Shown here piece by piece: positions 20,206 through 29,950 of a stretch of 64,000 nucleotides of DNA. Within the stretch, counting starts at the first letter, position 1; the number at the start of each line of letters is the position of its first letter. A model generated the notes under the pieces. It searched no databases. It saw only the letters and a program-made list of their open reading frames with translations, and was not told where the DNA came from. A program made the translations under genes and the position numbers. This DNA comes from CADCTB01 sp963768975. Lineage in GTDB: Bacteria > Actinomycetota > Acidimicrobiia > Acidimicrobiales > AC-14. The stretch covers positions 38,735 through 102,734 of the forward strand of contig CAVYKB010000007.1 in the NCBI GenBank assembly GCA_963768975.1. The letters run 5' to 3'.

Positions 20206-23082
20206 ATGCCTGCATCGGGGGAGCAGCGACGGTCACGGGCCCTGCATGTCGTGCCGGACCTACCCGCGCCGGCCTCCGCGGGGACCGCCGGCGACGAGGA
20301 GTGCCCGGATCCGGTTTCTCTGCGGGCCGGGGCCCACAACCTCCCGTGGGCCCTCTCCAGCTTCGTGGGCCGCCGGCGCGACATGGAGGAGGTGGGAGCG
20401 CTGGTCGCGTCCGGCCGGCTGGTCACCATCACCGGTCCTTCCGGCATGGGCAAGACCCGCCTCGCCATCGAGGTTGCGGCCCGCCTGCCCGACTCCCCGC
20501 AGGACGGCGTCTGGCTGGTGGAGCTGGCCCTGATCGGAGCCACGGAGAACCCCGACCTGGTGGCCGAGGCCGTGGCCTCGGTGTTCGACGTCGTCCCGCA
20601 GCCGCGGCAGTCCTTCTCTGAGGCTCTCGTCGACCGTCTCCGGAACGCCACGACGCTGGTCCTCCTCGACAACTGCGAGCATCTCGCCGGCGCCGTCGTC
20701 AGCCTCGCCGGCGACCTTCTGGTGCGCTGTCCCGGAGTGCGGATCCTCGCCACCAGCCAGCGGGTGCTCGGACTGCCCGGCGAGCAGGTGTGGCCGCTGG
20801 AGCCGCTCTCGCTGCCCGAGCCGGAGAACACCGAGGAGACCTCCGACGCTGTCGCGCTGTTCCACGCCCGCGCCAGGTCGCTCAACCCCCGCTTCACGGT
20901 CACCGACCAGGGTGCGGCGGCGGTGGCGGAGACGTGCCGGCGCCTCGACGGCATCCCCCTGGCCATCGAGCTGGCCGCCGCCCGCACCGTCATCCTGTCG
21001 CCGGTCGAGATCGCCCGGATGTTGGACGAGCGTTTCCGTCTCCTGACCGGCGGGAGCCACGCCGCTGCCTCCCGACACCGGACGCTCCGGGCCGCCCTCG
21101 ACTGGAGCTGGGACCTGCTGGAACCGGCCGAGCGAGCCCTTCTGAGGCGCCTCTCGATCTTCGCCGGCGGTGCCGGCCTGGGCGAGGTCCGAGCGGTCTG
21201 CACGGGTGGCGAGGTGGCGCGGGAGGCGGTCCTGGACCTGCTCGGTGCCCTCGTGTCGAAGTCCCTGGTGGTCGCCGACACGAGCCGATCGATGGCCCGC
21301 TACCGGCTGCTGGAAACGGTGCGAGACTACGGGCGCGACCGGATCGAGGAGGCCGGCGAGATGCAGGCCACCGGGGCTCGCCACGCCCGGCGGTACCTCC
21401 AGCTCGCCGAGCAAGGTTGGCACCGCATTGTGGGGGCCAGCGACGAGGACGGAGCCGGGATCCTCGAGGCCGAACACGACAACCTGCGGAGCGCCCTTAC
21501 CTGGTTCCTTGGTACGGGCGACCCCCAATCCGCCCTCCGCCTGTGCTCGGCGCTCACCCCGTTCTGGAACGCCCAGGGGCACTTCCGCGAGGGCCTGGAC
21601 TGGCTCGACCGGGCCATGCGTGGCAGTGGAGCGCCGGTCGCCATGACCGTGCGGGCGTTGTGGGGAGTAGGCATGTTGTCCCTCATGCAGGGGGATCTCG
21701 ACCGGGCCACGTCCGCGCTCGAGGAGAGCCTGGCCCTTGCTCGCCGGCACGGCTACGACCGCCCGGCCATGGAGGCGCTCAACCTCTTGGCATTCATCTC
21801 GGTGTTCACGAAGAACCCGCTCACCGCCGTCCCACTCCTGGAGGAGAGCGTCGCCTTTGCCCGAGCACGCGACGACGGGGGCTCCCTTATCACCGCCCTC
21901 GCCCTCTACGGCCGGGCCCGGCTGTTCTCGGGCGACACCGAGGCGGCCCTGGCCGTGTTCGAGGAGTGCCGGGAGCTGGGCCGGGCCCTGGGGAGGGGCG
22001 GCGAGACTCCGGGACTGGTCGGCCTGGGCTGGGTTGCATTGGCGCAGGGCCGCCATGCCGAGGCCACGCGTCTGTTCTCCGGGTTGCTGCCCTCCGTCCG
22101 CCGGTCCGGTGACCGCTTCCAGACCGCCCTGGTGCTCAGCTTCGTAGGGGAGCTGGCCTGGCGCCGGGGCGACCACGACGAGGCGCGTCGGGTGCTGGAG
22201 GAGAGCGCGGCGCTGGCCCGGGCCATGGGCGCCCCCTTCCCGCTGGCCCGCGCCCTGTTGGGACTCGGCCGGGTGGCACAGACCCTGGGCGACAACGGGA
22301 TGGCAGGGGCACTGGTGGACGAGGCGGTCGCGGCGGCCCAGCGGGCACGCTTCCCCCATGCCGTGGTCCGTTGCCTCGTCGGCCGCGCCGATCTGGACGG
22401 GTCGACCGGCGACCTCGAGGCGGCGGAGGCCCGGCTGAAGGAGGCCCTGACGATCGCCACCGACAACGGCGACCGGGCCGGCGCCGGCCTGGTGCTCCGT
22501 ACGCTCGGCACGGTGGCCCGTCTCGGCGGTGACTACCAACGGTGCACGTCCCTTTACCTCGAAGCCCTCGATCTGGCCGTGGTCACCGGAGACGTGGGCG
22601 GGGTCGCCGACTCCCTCGATGCCCTGGCCGCCCTGGCCACCGGCCAGGACCGGGCCGAGCACGCAGCCCGGCTGTTCGGTGCCGCCGACAGCCTGCGCCG
22701 TGCCTGTGGTGCGTTGCGCCCGCGAGCGAACGGTTTCAATCGGGACACCGACCCCGACGCGGTAAGGGCCGCCGTCGACGGTGCCGACTTCGACCAGGCG
22801 TTCGCCGAGGGCGCCGCTCTTTCCCTCGAAGATGCCGTGGCCCTCGCCGCCAACAGCCGCGGGGGACCGAGGCGGCCGGCGACGGGATGGGCGTCGCTCA
22901 CCGCCACCGAGGTCCAGGTCGTCGATCTAGTGGCGGAGGGCCTCACCAACCCCGAGGTGGCATCGCGGATGTGCGTGTCGCCTCGCACCGTGCAGAGCCA
23001 CCTGGTCCGGATCTTCCGCAAGGTCGGCATTGGGTCTCGCCGGGAGCTGCGGGAGGCGGTGCGCCAGCGGTCGGAGGGCTGA
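20206..23082 (+). CDS. LAL-type ATPase / TPR / LuxR transcriptional regulator 2
   Basis: The 958-residue product shares its layout with LAL regulator 1: SSFVGRRRDMEE, Walker A GPSGMGKT (~76-83), LVLLDNCEHL (Walker B region), GIPLAIELAA, RLLETVRDYGRDR (winged-helix end), a long TPR-like stretch (residues ~420-800), and a LuxR helix-turn-helix (LTATEVQVVDLVAEGLTNPEVA, TVQSHLVRIFRKVGI, ~895-955). It probably senses an unknown ligand and activates transcription. Its stop is six bases before motif copy 4, upstream of the surface gene at 23393. No motif copy precedes this regulator. Confidence 0.87.
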   Translation: MPASGEQRRSRALHVVPDLPAPASAGTAGDEECPDPVSLRAGAHNLPWALSSFVGRRRDMEEVGALVASGRLVTITGPSGMGKTRLAIEVAARLPDSPQDGVWLVELALIGATENPDLVAEAVASVFDVVPQPRQSFSEALVDRLRNATTLVLLDNCEHLAGAVVSLAGDLLVRCPGVRILATSQRVLGLPGEQVWPLEPLSLPEPENTEETSDAVALFHARARSLNPRFTVTDQGAAAVAETCRRLDGIPLAIELAAARTVILSPVEIARMLDERFRLLTGGSHAAASRHRTLRAALDWSWDLLEPAERALLRRLSIFAGGAGLGEVRAVCTGGEVAREAVLDLLGALVSKSLVVADTSRSMARYRLLETVRDYGRDRIEEAGEMQATGARHARRYLQLAEQGWHRIVGASDEDGAGILEAEHDNLRSALTWFLGTGDPQSALRLCSALTPFWNAQGHFREGLDWLDRAMRGSGAPVAMTVRALWGVGMLSLMQGDLDRATSALEESLALARRHGYDRPAMEALNLLAFISVFTKNPLTAVPLLEESVAFARARDDGGSLITALALYGRARLFSGDTEAALAVFEECRELGRALGRGGETPGLVGLGWVALAQGRHAEATRLFSGLLPSVRRSGDRFQTALVLSFVGELAWRRGDHDEARRVLEESAALARAMGAPFPLARALLGLGRVAQTLGDNGMAGALVDEAVAAAQRARFPHAVVRCLVGRADLDGSTGDLEAAEARLKEALTIATDNGDRAGAGLVLRTLGTVARLGGDYQRCTSLYLEALDLAVVTGDVGGVADSLDALAALATGQDRAEHAARLFGAADSLRRACGALRPRANGFNRDTDPDAVRAAVDGADFDQAFAEGAALSLEDAVALAANSRGGPRRPATGWASLTATEVQVVDLVAEGLTNPEVASRMCVSPRTVQSHLVRIFRKVGIGSRRELREAVRQRSEG

Positions 23083-23087
23083 AAACG

Positions 23088-23119
23088 CGCAAATTTGCGT
23101 CACTTTGGCGGATGTTTTC
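23088..23119 (+). promoter_or_regulatory. Conserved cluster motif, copy 4 of 6
   Basis: CGCAAATTTG is followed by CGTCA-ctt-TGGCG and GATGTTTTC, then TGCGATGGTGAGGC, very like copy 6 downstream. The leader to ATG 23393 is ~273 bases, with no other gene recognised in it. Confidence 0.8.
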
Positions 23120-23392
23120 CCCGAACCGGCATGCGATGGTGAGGCGGTCCGGAAATCTCACGGGGAGCTATTGCATTCTCATGTCGATGTGGCAACCTTC
23201 GGTGACAGCCCGTACTGCCACTACACAGGCACCTGGGGCGGCTGGGGAGTCGTCCAAGAGACCGCTGGCGTCGACCGCGGTCGCGCGCGGTCGCTCGGCT
23301 CTAGGAGCCGCAACCGCCTCTGTCCGACGCGAAAGGAAGTTCATGAGCAGCGACACGACCGGGCCCCACCTCATGAGCACAGGAGCCACGAG

Positions 23393-25426
23393 ATGGTGAA
23401 GGCCATGGCCGGTGTCGGGCGACGGTTGCTCGCCGCGTCGGCGGTCCTCTCGGCGGCATTGATCACGGTCGGGGCGAGCCCAGCCCCGGCTGCGGTCACC
23501 GCGGTGAGCGGCAGCGCCTGCGGCTACTTCACCAGCGTCGGCCTCTTCGGCGGACCCCTCGGGGTACGGGGCTGCGGCGAGCCGGGCGTGACGCCCGCCA
23601 GCACCTCGTACTCACCTTCCGTGACCCTGCCGAGCGCCGGCTCGGGCACCCCGATCACCGCCAGTGACCCCGATGGAGCCATCGCCCAGTACGGCCCGGC
23701 CAAGCTGTTCAGCGGGCAGTACCCGAACGCGGTGAACGATCCCACCGGGAGCGCACCGTCGCCGCCGTCGGGGCCTCAGAGCGTCAGCACCCAGGGCACC
23801 GTCGGCGGTTCGGTCACCAGCTCGGCCTCCATCTCTCAGGGCACCCAGGGCACGGCGGATCCGACCCAGCCTCGCGGCATCGGTCCTGGGCCGGTGATCG
23901 CCGACGCCGTCAGCAGCACGTGCACCGCGTCCGAGACGGGCGTGACCGGCTCCACGACGGTCACCAACGGGGTACTTGAAACGAAGTACGACACCCAAAC
24001 CCAGCTTCCCATCGTCGTCGAGGCCGTCCCCACCAATCCGCCGGCGAACTACACCCGCAGCGGCACCCTCGACCACGTGGGCGACAGGTTCGTCGTCGTC
24101 TACAACGAGCAGGTGATCGGCCCCGACTCGATCACCGTCAATGCCGTCCACATGTACCTGCTGGGCGAGACCGCGCGGGGAGAGATGGTCATCGGGCAGT
24201 CCCGCTGCGCCATCACCTCCACGGTCCCCAACGGCGCGCCGGTCGCCACGAACGACGCCTACTCCACCAAACGGAACTCGGCGCTGACCGTTCCTGCGGC
24301 CGGGCTCCTGGCCAATGACAGCGACCCCAACGGCAATGCCCTGACGGCGACGAACGCCCAAGCGGTGTTCGTCCCCGGCCCGAGCCACCCGTCACAGTCA
24401 ACCGGCAACACATACACATTCCCCAGCCGGCCGGCGCATGGGACGGTGACGATCAATCCGAACGGCTCGTTCACCTTCACCCCGGCCCAGGATTTCGTCG
24501 GGACCGACACCTTCAAGTACGTCGCCCGTGACCCGAGAGGGGCCAACTCGACAGCCACGGTGACCGTGACCGTGGGCCAAGCGGCTGCCGCGCAGGTCGT
24601 GGCCGACTTCACCGGTGACAGCAAGACCGACCTGTCCATCTTCCGGCCGGGCAACGGGGCCTGGTTCGTGCGGGGGGCCACGCCCGAGACCACCGGCTAC
24701 GGCGCCAGCGGTGATGTACCCGTGGCCGGCGACTACGACGGGGACGACAAGGCCGACATCGCCGTGTTCCGGCCGTCGCAGGGGGCGTGGTACGTCCACA
24801 AGAGCGGTGGCGGCGACATCGCCCTGGGATACGGCACCACCGGCGACATCCCCGTGCCGGGCGACTACGACGGCGACGGGAAGACCGACATCGCCATCTT
24901 CCGCCCGTCCCAGGGCGTCTGGTACATCCACAACAGCGGGGGCGCCGACACCGCCCTTGGCTACGGCGGCAGTGGCGACGTTCCCGTTCCGGGCGACTAC
25001 GACGGCGACGGCAAGACCGACATCGCCGTGTTCCGCCCGTCCCAGGGCGTCTGGTACATCCACAACAGCGGCGGCGGCGACACCGCCCTGGGCTATGGCG
25101 CCAACCTGGACATCCCGGTACCCGGCGACTACGACGGCGACGGCAAGACCGACATCGCCGTGTTCCGCCCGTCCCAGGGCGTCTGGTACATCCACAACAG
25201 CAGCGGCGGCGATACCGCCCTGGGCTACGGCGCCAGCGGCGACATGCCCGTCCAGGGCGACTACGACGGCGACGGCAAGACCGACATCGCCGTGTTCCGT
25301 CCCTCCCAGGGCGTCTGGTACATCCACAACAGCGCAGGTGGGGACACCGCCTTGGGCTACGGCACCAACGGCGACGTCCCCGCACCCCTGTCTCCCGCCG
25401 TCGGCATGAGGTTCTTTCCGAGATGA
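23393..25426 (+). CDS. Secreted LFGG / cadherin-like / FG-GAP protein
   Basis: ATG 23393 follows AGGAG at good spacing. The 677-residue product has a signal peptide (RRLLAASAVLSAALITVGASPAPA), an LFGG domain (~34-276: SACGYFTSVGLFGGP, YGPAKLFSGQYP, VVYNEQ, VNAVHMYLLG), a cadherin-like module (~279-396: VPAAGLLANDSDPNG, GSFTFTPAQDF) and six FG-GAP-like repeats (~401-669), four of them nearly identical (DYDGDGKTDIAVFRPSQG, VWYIHNS). There is no anchor segment. It overlaps the next gene by ATGA, so it probably leads an operon with the Cys-repeat protein and two glycosyltransferase genes. Confidence 0.88.
   Translation: MVKAMAGVGRRLLAASAVLSAALITVGASPAPAAVTAVSGSACGYFTSVGLFGGPLGVRGCGEPGVTPASTSYSPSVTLPSAGSGTPITASDPDGAIAQYGPAKLFSGQYPNAVNDPTGSAPSPPSGPQSVSTQGTVGGSVTSSASISQGTQGTADPTQPRGIGPGPVIADAVSSTCTASETGVTGSTTVTNGVLETKYDTQTQLPIVVEAVPTNPPANYTRSGTLDHVGDRFVVVYNEQVIGPDSITVNAVHMYLLGETARGEMVIGQSRCAITSTVPNGAPVATNDAYSTKRNSALTVPAAGLLANDSDPNGNALTATNAQAVFVPGPSHPSQSTGNTYTFPSRPAHGTVTINPNGSFTFTPAQDFVGTDTFKYVARDPRGANSTATVTVTVGQAAAAQVVADFTGDSKTDLSIFRPGNGAWFVRGATPETTGYGASGDVPVAGDYDGDDKADIAVFRPSQGAWYVHKSGGGDIALGYGTTGDIPVPGDYDGDGKTDIAIFRPSQGVWYIHNSGGADTALGYGGSGDVPVPGDYDGDGKTDIAVFRPSQGVWYIHNSGGGDTALGYGANLDIPVPGDYDGDGKTDIAVFRPSQGVWYIHNSSGGDTALGYGASGDMPVQGDYDGDGKTDIAVFRPSQGVWYIHNSAGGDTALGYGTNGDVPAPLSPAVGMRFFPR
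24850..25375 (+). repeat. 132-bp tandem repeats encoding 44-residue FG-GAP-like units
   Basis: About four consecutive 132-bp units differ at only a few positions each. They encode the DYDGDGKTDIAVFRPSQG / VWYIHNS units. Such near-identity makes copy-number change by recombination likely. Confidence 0.85.
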
Positions 25427-26094
25427 GCCAACACACCCTTCCCCTGTCCGCTCGCGCCACCGCGGCCCGGTTGGCCCTGTCCGCCTTCCTGGTCTTCACG
25501 GCCTTCGGGGTGTTGGGGCCGTCGCCCGCCGGCGCCCAGGCGGTCCAGCAAGGGCCGTGCGGCGACAAGCCGTGCGCGGCAGTGTCCGTCAACCAGGGCC
25601 CGTGCGGCCCCAACCCGTGTGTGTCGGCCCCCGTCAATCAGGGCCCCTGCGGGGCCACCCCGTGCGCCACGGTGCCGGCGCGGCAGGGGCCGTGCGGAGC
25701 CACTCCGTGCCCGCCGGTGGCGGCGGCCGCCGCCCAGGGCCCCTGCGGCGCCAGCCCGTGCCCCACGGTGCCGGCGGCCCAGGGGCCGTGCGGCGCCAAC
25801 CCGTGCCCCAAACCGGTGGAGCTGACCCCTGCGGCGGGTGCTGCCATCATCCCGACTACCACGACGCCGCCGTCGCCACCCGCGAATGCCCTGGGCGGGA
25901 CCCCGACCGGAGCAGTCGAGGGCACCGCCACCAGCACCACGGTGGGGTCTCAGGATCAGGCGGCCGCCGTCAGAGGCGGGAGCAACGTCGGCACCAGCAC
26001 AGGGACGGTGGTCGCCCTGGCGATTCTGGTTGTTGCCGGTACCTTCGCCTGGCTCGTGTACAGACGTCGCGTGAGCCCCGGTCCGTGGTCGTGA
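25423..26094 (+). CDS. Secreted Cys-repeat membrane-anchored protein (six QGPCGxxPC units)
   Basis: The 223-residue product starts at ATG 25423, overlapping the previous stop. It has a signal peptide (RLALSAFLVFTAFGVLG, cut near SPAGAQA), then six QGPCGxxPC units (residues ~42-130) spaced by short Val/Ala/Pro linkers, a Thr/Pro/Gly-rich spacer, and a C-terminal transmembrane helix (VVALAILVVAGTFAWLVY) followed by RRR. Two cysteines per unit suggest disulfide-locked loops or metal binding outside the membrane. I do not recognise a family. Overlap with an initiating sugar transferase suggests a link to surface polysaccharide or glycoprotein assembly. Confidence 0.82.
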   Translation: MSQHTLPLSARATAARLALSAFLVFTAFGVLGPSPAGAQAVQQGPCGDKPCAAVSVNQGPCGPNPCVSAPVNQGPCGATPCATVPARQGPCGATPCPPVAAAAAQGPCGASPCPTVPAAQGPCGANPCPKPVELTPAAGAAIIPTTTTPPSPPANALGGTPTGAVEGTATSTTVGSQDQAAAVRGGSNVGTSTGTVVALAILVVAGTFAWLVYRRRVSPGPWS

Positions 26095-26768
26095 GCCTCC
26101 CTCCGCCAGGGCGCCCGACGGTCAAACGCCTACTCGACATCGTGGTGGGCACGGTGCTGGCGGTGGCGGCGCTGCCGGTAATCGCCGTGCTGGCCGTGGT
26201 CGTGTGCATCAGCCTCCGCACGTGGCGACCGTTCTTCATGCAGCAGCGCATCGGCCGTGGCGGGCAGGCATTCACGATGCCGAAACTGAGGACCTTGCCT
26301 CCCGAGGCACCGGCCGCGGTCGACAAGTACATCCTGGCGGGTGTGCGGACCACCCGGATCGGGCGCCTTCTCCGGCGGACGCACATCGACGAGCTCCCAC
26401 AGCTGCTGCTGGTCCCCATCGGGCGGATGAGCCTGGTCGGCCCCCGCCCGGAGATGCCCTGGTTGCTGGCTCGGTTCGACCCGGACTTCGTCACCGCCCG
26501 GTCGATCGCCCGCCCCGGTTGCACCGGCCTGTGGCAGATTGGAGCCGACGCCGGCCGTCTGATCGGCGAGGTGCCGGAGTACGACCTCCACTACCTCCGG
26601 CACATGAGCGCCCGCCTCGACATCTGGGTGATCTTTCAATCCGTGCGGGTCTTCCTGGGCGGTCCGCGGGTTTCGTGTGCCGACGTGCCGTCCTGGGCAC
26701 TCCGCCAGCGGCCGAGCATGGACGAGGCCGCGACCGGCTCCCTCTACCCGACACTGCGGGCCGGGTGA
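26091..26768 (+). CDS. Priming sugar transferase (WbaP/ExoY-type, bacterial sugar transferase domain)
   Basis: The 225-residue product uses GTG 26091 (GTGA overlap). A membrane helix (VGTVLAVAALPVIAVLAVVV) follows KRLLDI, then come the family signatures MQQRIGRGGQAFTMPKLRTL, IGRLLRRTHIDELPQL, MSLVGPRPEMP and RPGCTGLWQI. These enzymes transfer a sugar-1-phosphate from a nucleotide sugar to undecaprenyl phosphate, the first step of exopolysaccharide or O-glycan assembly at the inner membrane face. The short form lacks the N-terminal multi-helix region of WbaP. It is translationally coupled to both neighbours. Confidence 0.92.
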   Translation: MSLPPPGRPTVKRLLDIVVGTVLAVAALPVIAVLAVVVCISLRTWRPFFMQQRIGRGGQAFTMPKLRTLPPEAPAAVDKYILAGVRTTRIGRLLRRTHIDELPQLLLVPIGRMSLVGPRPEMPWLLARFDPDFVTARSIARPGCTGLWQIGADAGRLIGEVPEYDLHYLRHMSARLDIWVIFQSVRVFLGGPRVSCADVPSWALRQRPSMDEAATGSLYPTLRAG

Positions 26769-28048
26769 TGAGCCCGACCAAGGTTTCTTCGAGCCTGAGA
26801 ACCGTTGGAGAGCCGCGAATCTCGCAGTTTCCGAGGCTGCTTCCGCCGCTCCTGCCGGAGGGCGTGGTGTCCGGCGGGCAAAGGACCGGCCCCCCGCTCG
26901 ACATCGGAGTCTTCGGGGCGCGGGGGATCCCCTCCACGTACAGCGGTTATGAGACCTTCCTCACGGTGATGCTGCCCGAGCTCGTCGCCCGCGGCCACCG
27001 GGTGACCATGTACTGCCGGCGCGGCGAGGTCAGCTCCTCGGGCTCCTACCGCGGCGTGCGGCGCGTCGTCCTGCCGTCGGTGAGCTCGAAGCAGCTTTCC
27101 ACCATGACCCATGGCTACATCGCCGCAGCCAGGGCCGCGGCCGCGCGCCATGACGTGCTGCTGGTCGTGAACGTCGCCAATGCCGGCGCCTCCCTGATGA
27201 GCCGGATGCTGGGGTCCCGGGTCGTCCTGAACACCGACGGCCAGGAGTGGAACCGCCTCAAGTGGGGCCGCGTCGGCCGCTCCGTCTTCCTTCTGTCGGC
27301 CCACCTGGCCCGCCACTGTGCCGCGGCCCTGGTGTCGGATTCCGCGGCCATGCGGGAGATCTACCGGCAGCGGTTCGGGGCCGAGTCCACCGTGATCCCG
27401 TACTGCTGGACGGAGATCGAGCCGGCGGGGACCGAGGACCTTGCAACCTTCGGGGTCGAGCCCAGGAAGTACTTCGTCGTGGCCGGTCGGTTGACTCCCG
27501 AGAACAACGCCGATGCCATCGCCGAGGCCTACCTGGAGTCCGATCTGCCGTATCCCCTGGTCGTGCTAGGAAAGGCGAACTACCGCTCGCCGGTCACCCG
27601 CCGGCTCGAGGAGCTCCAGTGTCGGGACAGCAGGGTGATCGTGGGCGGACACGTCAGCGACCGGCGACGCTTCGCGCTGTTGCTGAGCGAGTCACTCGGC
27701 TACATCCACGGACACAGCGTCGGCGGAATCAACCCCGTACTCATCGAGGCGATGGGATGCGGCGCCCGGATCGTCGCCCTCGACACGCCGTTCAACCATG
27801 AGGCCCTCGGGGACTGCGGCGACTACTTCACCGAGCCGGCGGACGACCTCGTCCCCGTCCTGCGCCGCCTCGTTTCGGAACCTCTGACGGCGACCGACGC
27901 CGCCCGGCAGGAAGCCATGGCCCGGGCTCATTCGCGCTTCTCGCTGAAGGCCATCGCTGACGCGTACGAGCTCCTGCTGACGTCTGCTTCTCTGCGAGAC
28001 CGGCACTCCGGTTCGTCGATGCCCACCCTGTGGGACCGGCCTGAATGA
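26768..28048 (+). CDS. Glycosyltransferase with DUF1972-like N-terminus (GT4-type)
   Basis: The 426-residue product starts at ATG 26768, sharing one base with the preceding stop. After a ~40-residue leader it shows DIGVFGARGIPSTYSGYETF, the DUF1972/rhamnosyltransferase-like N-terminal signature, then a Rossmann-type C-terminal domain with FVVAGRLTPENN (GT-B motif) and GGINPVLIEAMGCGARIVA (acceptor/nucleotide site of GT4 enzymes). It probably adds the second sugar, often rhamnose-like, to the primed lipid carrier. It is last of the operon starting at 23393. Confidence 0.9.
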   Translation: MSPTKVSSSLRTVGEPRISQFPRLLPPLLPEGVVSGGQRTGPPLDIGVFGARGIPSTYSGYETFLTVMLPELVARGHRVTMYCRRGEVSSSGSYRGVRRVVLPSVSSKQLSTMTHGYIAAARAAAARHDVLLVVNVANAGASLMSRMLGSRVVLNTDGQEWNRLKWGRVGRSVFLLSAHLARHCAAALVSDSAAMREIYRQRFGAESTVIPYCWTEIEPAGTEDLATFGVEPRKYFVVAGRLTPENNADAIAEAYLESDLPYPLVVLGKANYRSPVTRRLEELQCRDSRVIVGGHVSDRRRFALLLSESLGYIHGHSVGGINPVLIEAMGCGARIVALDTPFNHEALGDCGDYFTEPADDLVPVLRRLVSEPLTATDAARQEAMARAHSRFSLKAIADAYELLLTSASLRDRHSGSSMPTLWDRPE

Positions 28049-28085
28049 GGAAGCTCCGTAGGGGAACAGGCGGCGAACCGCCTCG

Positions 28086-29924
28086 ATGATGGTCGGGAAG
28101 TGGGAGTACGGCCGGCCCGCGGCGGCCCGGGCCAGCGCCGACCGGCCGTCGGACGCGACGCCGGTGGCGCCGGCGCGGCCGGCGGGCCTCCCACTCGTGG
28201 ATGTCGCCGGCCTGTCCGTGTGCTTCGGCGGTGAGGTGGAGGCGCTGCGGGGCGTCAGCTTCTCCCTGGGCCAGGGGGAGTCCGTGGCCATCGTCGGCGA
28301 GAGCGGCTCGGGCAAGTCGACGCTGGCCCAGTGTCTGGCCGGGCTCATCCAGGCCCCCGAGGCGCGAGGCAGTGTGCGGGTCGACGGTGTCGAGTTGCTG
28401 GGGGCGTCGGAAGAGGAGCTGCGGGCCGTGCGGTGGGCCACCGTCGCCCTGGCCCTACAGGGGTCGCCCTTCAACCCGGTGGTCACCGTGGGCGACCAGG
28501 TGGCCGAGCCCCTACGGGACCGGCGCGGGATGGGAACCAAGGAAGCCAGGGCCCGGGCGAACGGGCTGGCCCGTGACGTGCTGCTCGAACCGGCGCTGCT
28601 CGACCGGTACCCCCACGAACTCTCGGGCGGGGAGCGGCGGCGGGCCGCCCTGGCCATGGTGCTGGCGCTCGACCCGGCGTTGGTCGTGCTCGACGAGCCG
28701 ACGGCGGGCCTCGACCCGGCCACCCGCCTTGCATTGGTGCAGCGCATCGTCCGGCTGGCGGAGGACAGGGGCTTCGCCCTCGTCGTCATCTCACACGACC
28801 TGCCCGACGCGGCCAGCATGGCTACCCGCACGATGGTGCTCTACGCCGGCGAGGTCATGGAGGAGGGGTCGACGTCCCGGGTCATCCTGGAGCCCGCCCA
28901 TCCCTACACCTGGGCCCTCGTCAACACCTTCCCGGTCATGACCACCACCAAGGACCTGCGGCCGATACGGGGCCGGCCTCCTGACCCGCGCGCCGTACCG
29001 CCGGGATGTCCGTTCAACCCCCGTTGCACGCAGGCCGAGGCGATCTGCTCCGACACCCGTCCTGAGCTGGTCCATTCACGAGACCGCCGGGTGTTCTGTC
29101 ACTTCGGAGGACTCAAGACACTCCTGTCCGCCACCGACCTGAGCAAGTCCTTCGGTCGGGGCCGGCACCGGGTGCCGGCCCTCGAGGGCGTCTCGATCAC
29201 CGTGCGGGAGGGGGAGTCGGTCGGCGTCGTCGGCCCGTCCGGGAGCGGGAAGTCGACCCTGGCGCGGATCCTCGCCGGCCACCTGGCATCAGATGCGGGG
29301 CAGGTGGTGCTCGAGGGCAAACCGCTCCCGAGCTCCTGGCGGGGCGACGACCGGCTCCGACGCAAGCGTATCCAGTTGATCATGCAGGACCCGGCCGAGG
29401 CCTTGTCGCCTCGGCTCACCGTGGAGGACCTGGTGGGGGAGCCGCTAGCCGTGACGAAGCAGGGCGACCCCGGCGAGCGCCGCGCCGCAGTGAGTGCCGT
29501 CCTGGACAGCGTCGGGCTGCCGTCCACCGGCTCCTTCCTGTCCGCTCGCACCCACGAGCTGTCCGGCGGCCAGCTCCAGCGGATCGCCCTGGCCCGTGCG
29601 CTGGTCGCCGAGCCGAAGGTCCTGGTCGCCGACGAGCCCACGGCCATGCTCGACGCCTCCGAGCAGGCCCGCCTGCTGGTGGTGCTGCGGGAGCGCCAGG
29701 TCGAGATGGGCCTGGGGCTCATCCTCATCTCCCACGACCTGGCGTCGGTGCGCAAGGTGACCGATCGCATCGTGGTGCTCGACGGAGGCAAAGTCGTTGA
29801 GGACGGTCCCTCCGCCACCGTGTCCACCATCCCCCAGAGCCCGACGGCCCGCCGGCTGGTGGAGGCGTCGCCCGCCTTCCGCCCGCTGGACGGAAGTAGT
29901 CATCCACCCGGCCCACAGGCGTGA
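28086..29924 (+). CDS. Fused tandem ATPase of an oligopeptide/dipeptide ABC importer (DppD-DppF type)
   Basis: The 612-residue product carries two complete ABC ATPase domains. First: Walker A GESGSGKST, signature LSGGE, Walker B LVVLDEPTAGLD, then the oligopeptide C-terminal extension with PGCPFNPRCTQAEAIC (its four-Cys cluster). Second: Walker A GPSGSGKST, signature LSGGQ, Walker B VLVADEPTAMLD. Such fusions power Opp/Dpp/Nik-type importers. The matching permease and binding-protein genes are at 33422-37056, separated by two LFGG genes. Motif copy 5 starts 27 bases after its stop. ATG 28086 was chosen; the first ~45 residues are low-complexity. Confidence 0.92.
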   Translation: MMVGKWEYGRPAAARASADRPSDATPVAPARPAGLPLVDVAGLSVCFGGEVEALRGVSFSLGQGESVAIVGESGSGKSTLAQCLAGLIQAPEARGSVRVDGVELLGASEEELRAVRWATVALALQGSPFNPVVTVGDQVAEPLRDRRGMGTKEARARANGLARDVLLEPALLDRYPHELSGGERRRAALAMVLALDPALVVLDEPTAGLDPATRLALVQRIVRLAEDRGFALVVISHDLPDAASMATRTMVLYAGEVMEEGSTSRVILEPAHPYTWALVNTFPVMTTTKDLRPIRGRPPDPRAVPPGCPFNPRCTQAEAICSDTRPELVHSRDRRVFCHFGGLKTLLSATDLSKSFGRGRHRVPALEGVSITVREGESVGVVGPSGSGKSTLARILAGHLASDAGQVVLEGKPLPSSWRGDDRLRRKRIQLIMQDPAEALSPRLTVEDLVGEPLAVTKQGDPGERRAAVSAVLDSVGLPSTGSFLSARTHELSGGQLQRIALARALVAEPKVLVADEPTAMLDASEQARLLVVLRERQVEMGLGLILISHDLASVRKVTDRIVVLDGGKVVEDGPSATVSTIPQSPTARRLVEASPAFRPLDGSSHPPGPQA

Positions 29925-29950
29925 TGGGCCCACGGCAACGACGTGGCAGG

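Noticed and set aside
23120..23392. Riboswitch or structured leader upstream of the 23393 gene
   Set aside because: I looked for known riboswitch-like conserved cores and saw none; the length alone is not evidence.
24850..25375. 132-bp repeats as a non-coding array
   Set aside because: They are in frame and encode FG-GAP-like units of the 23393-25426 product.
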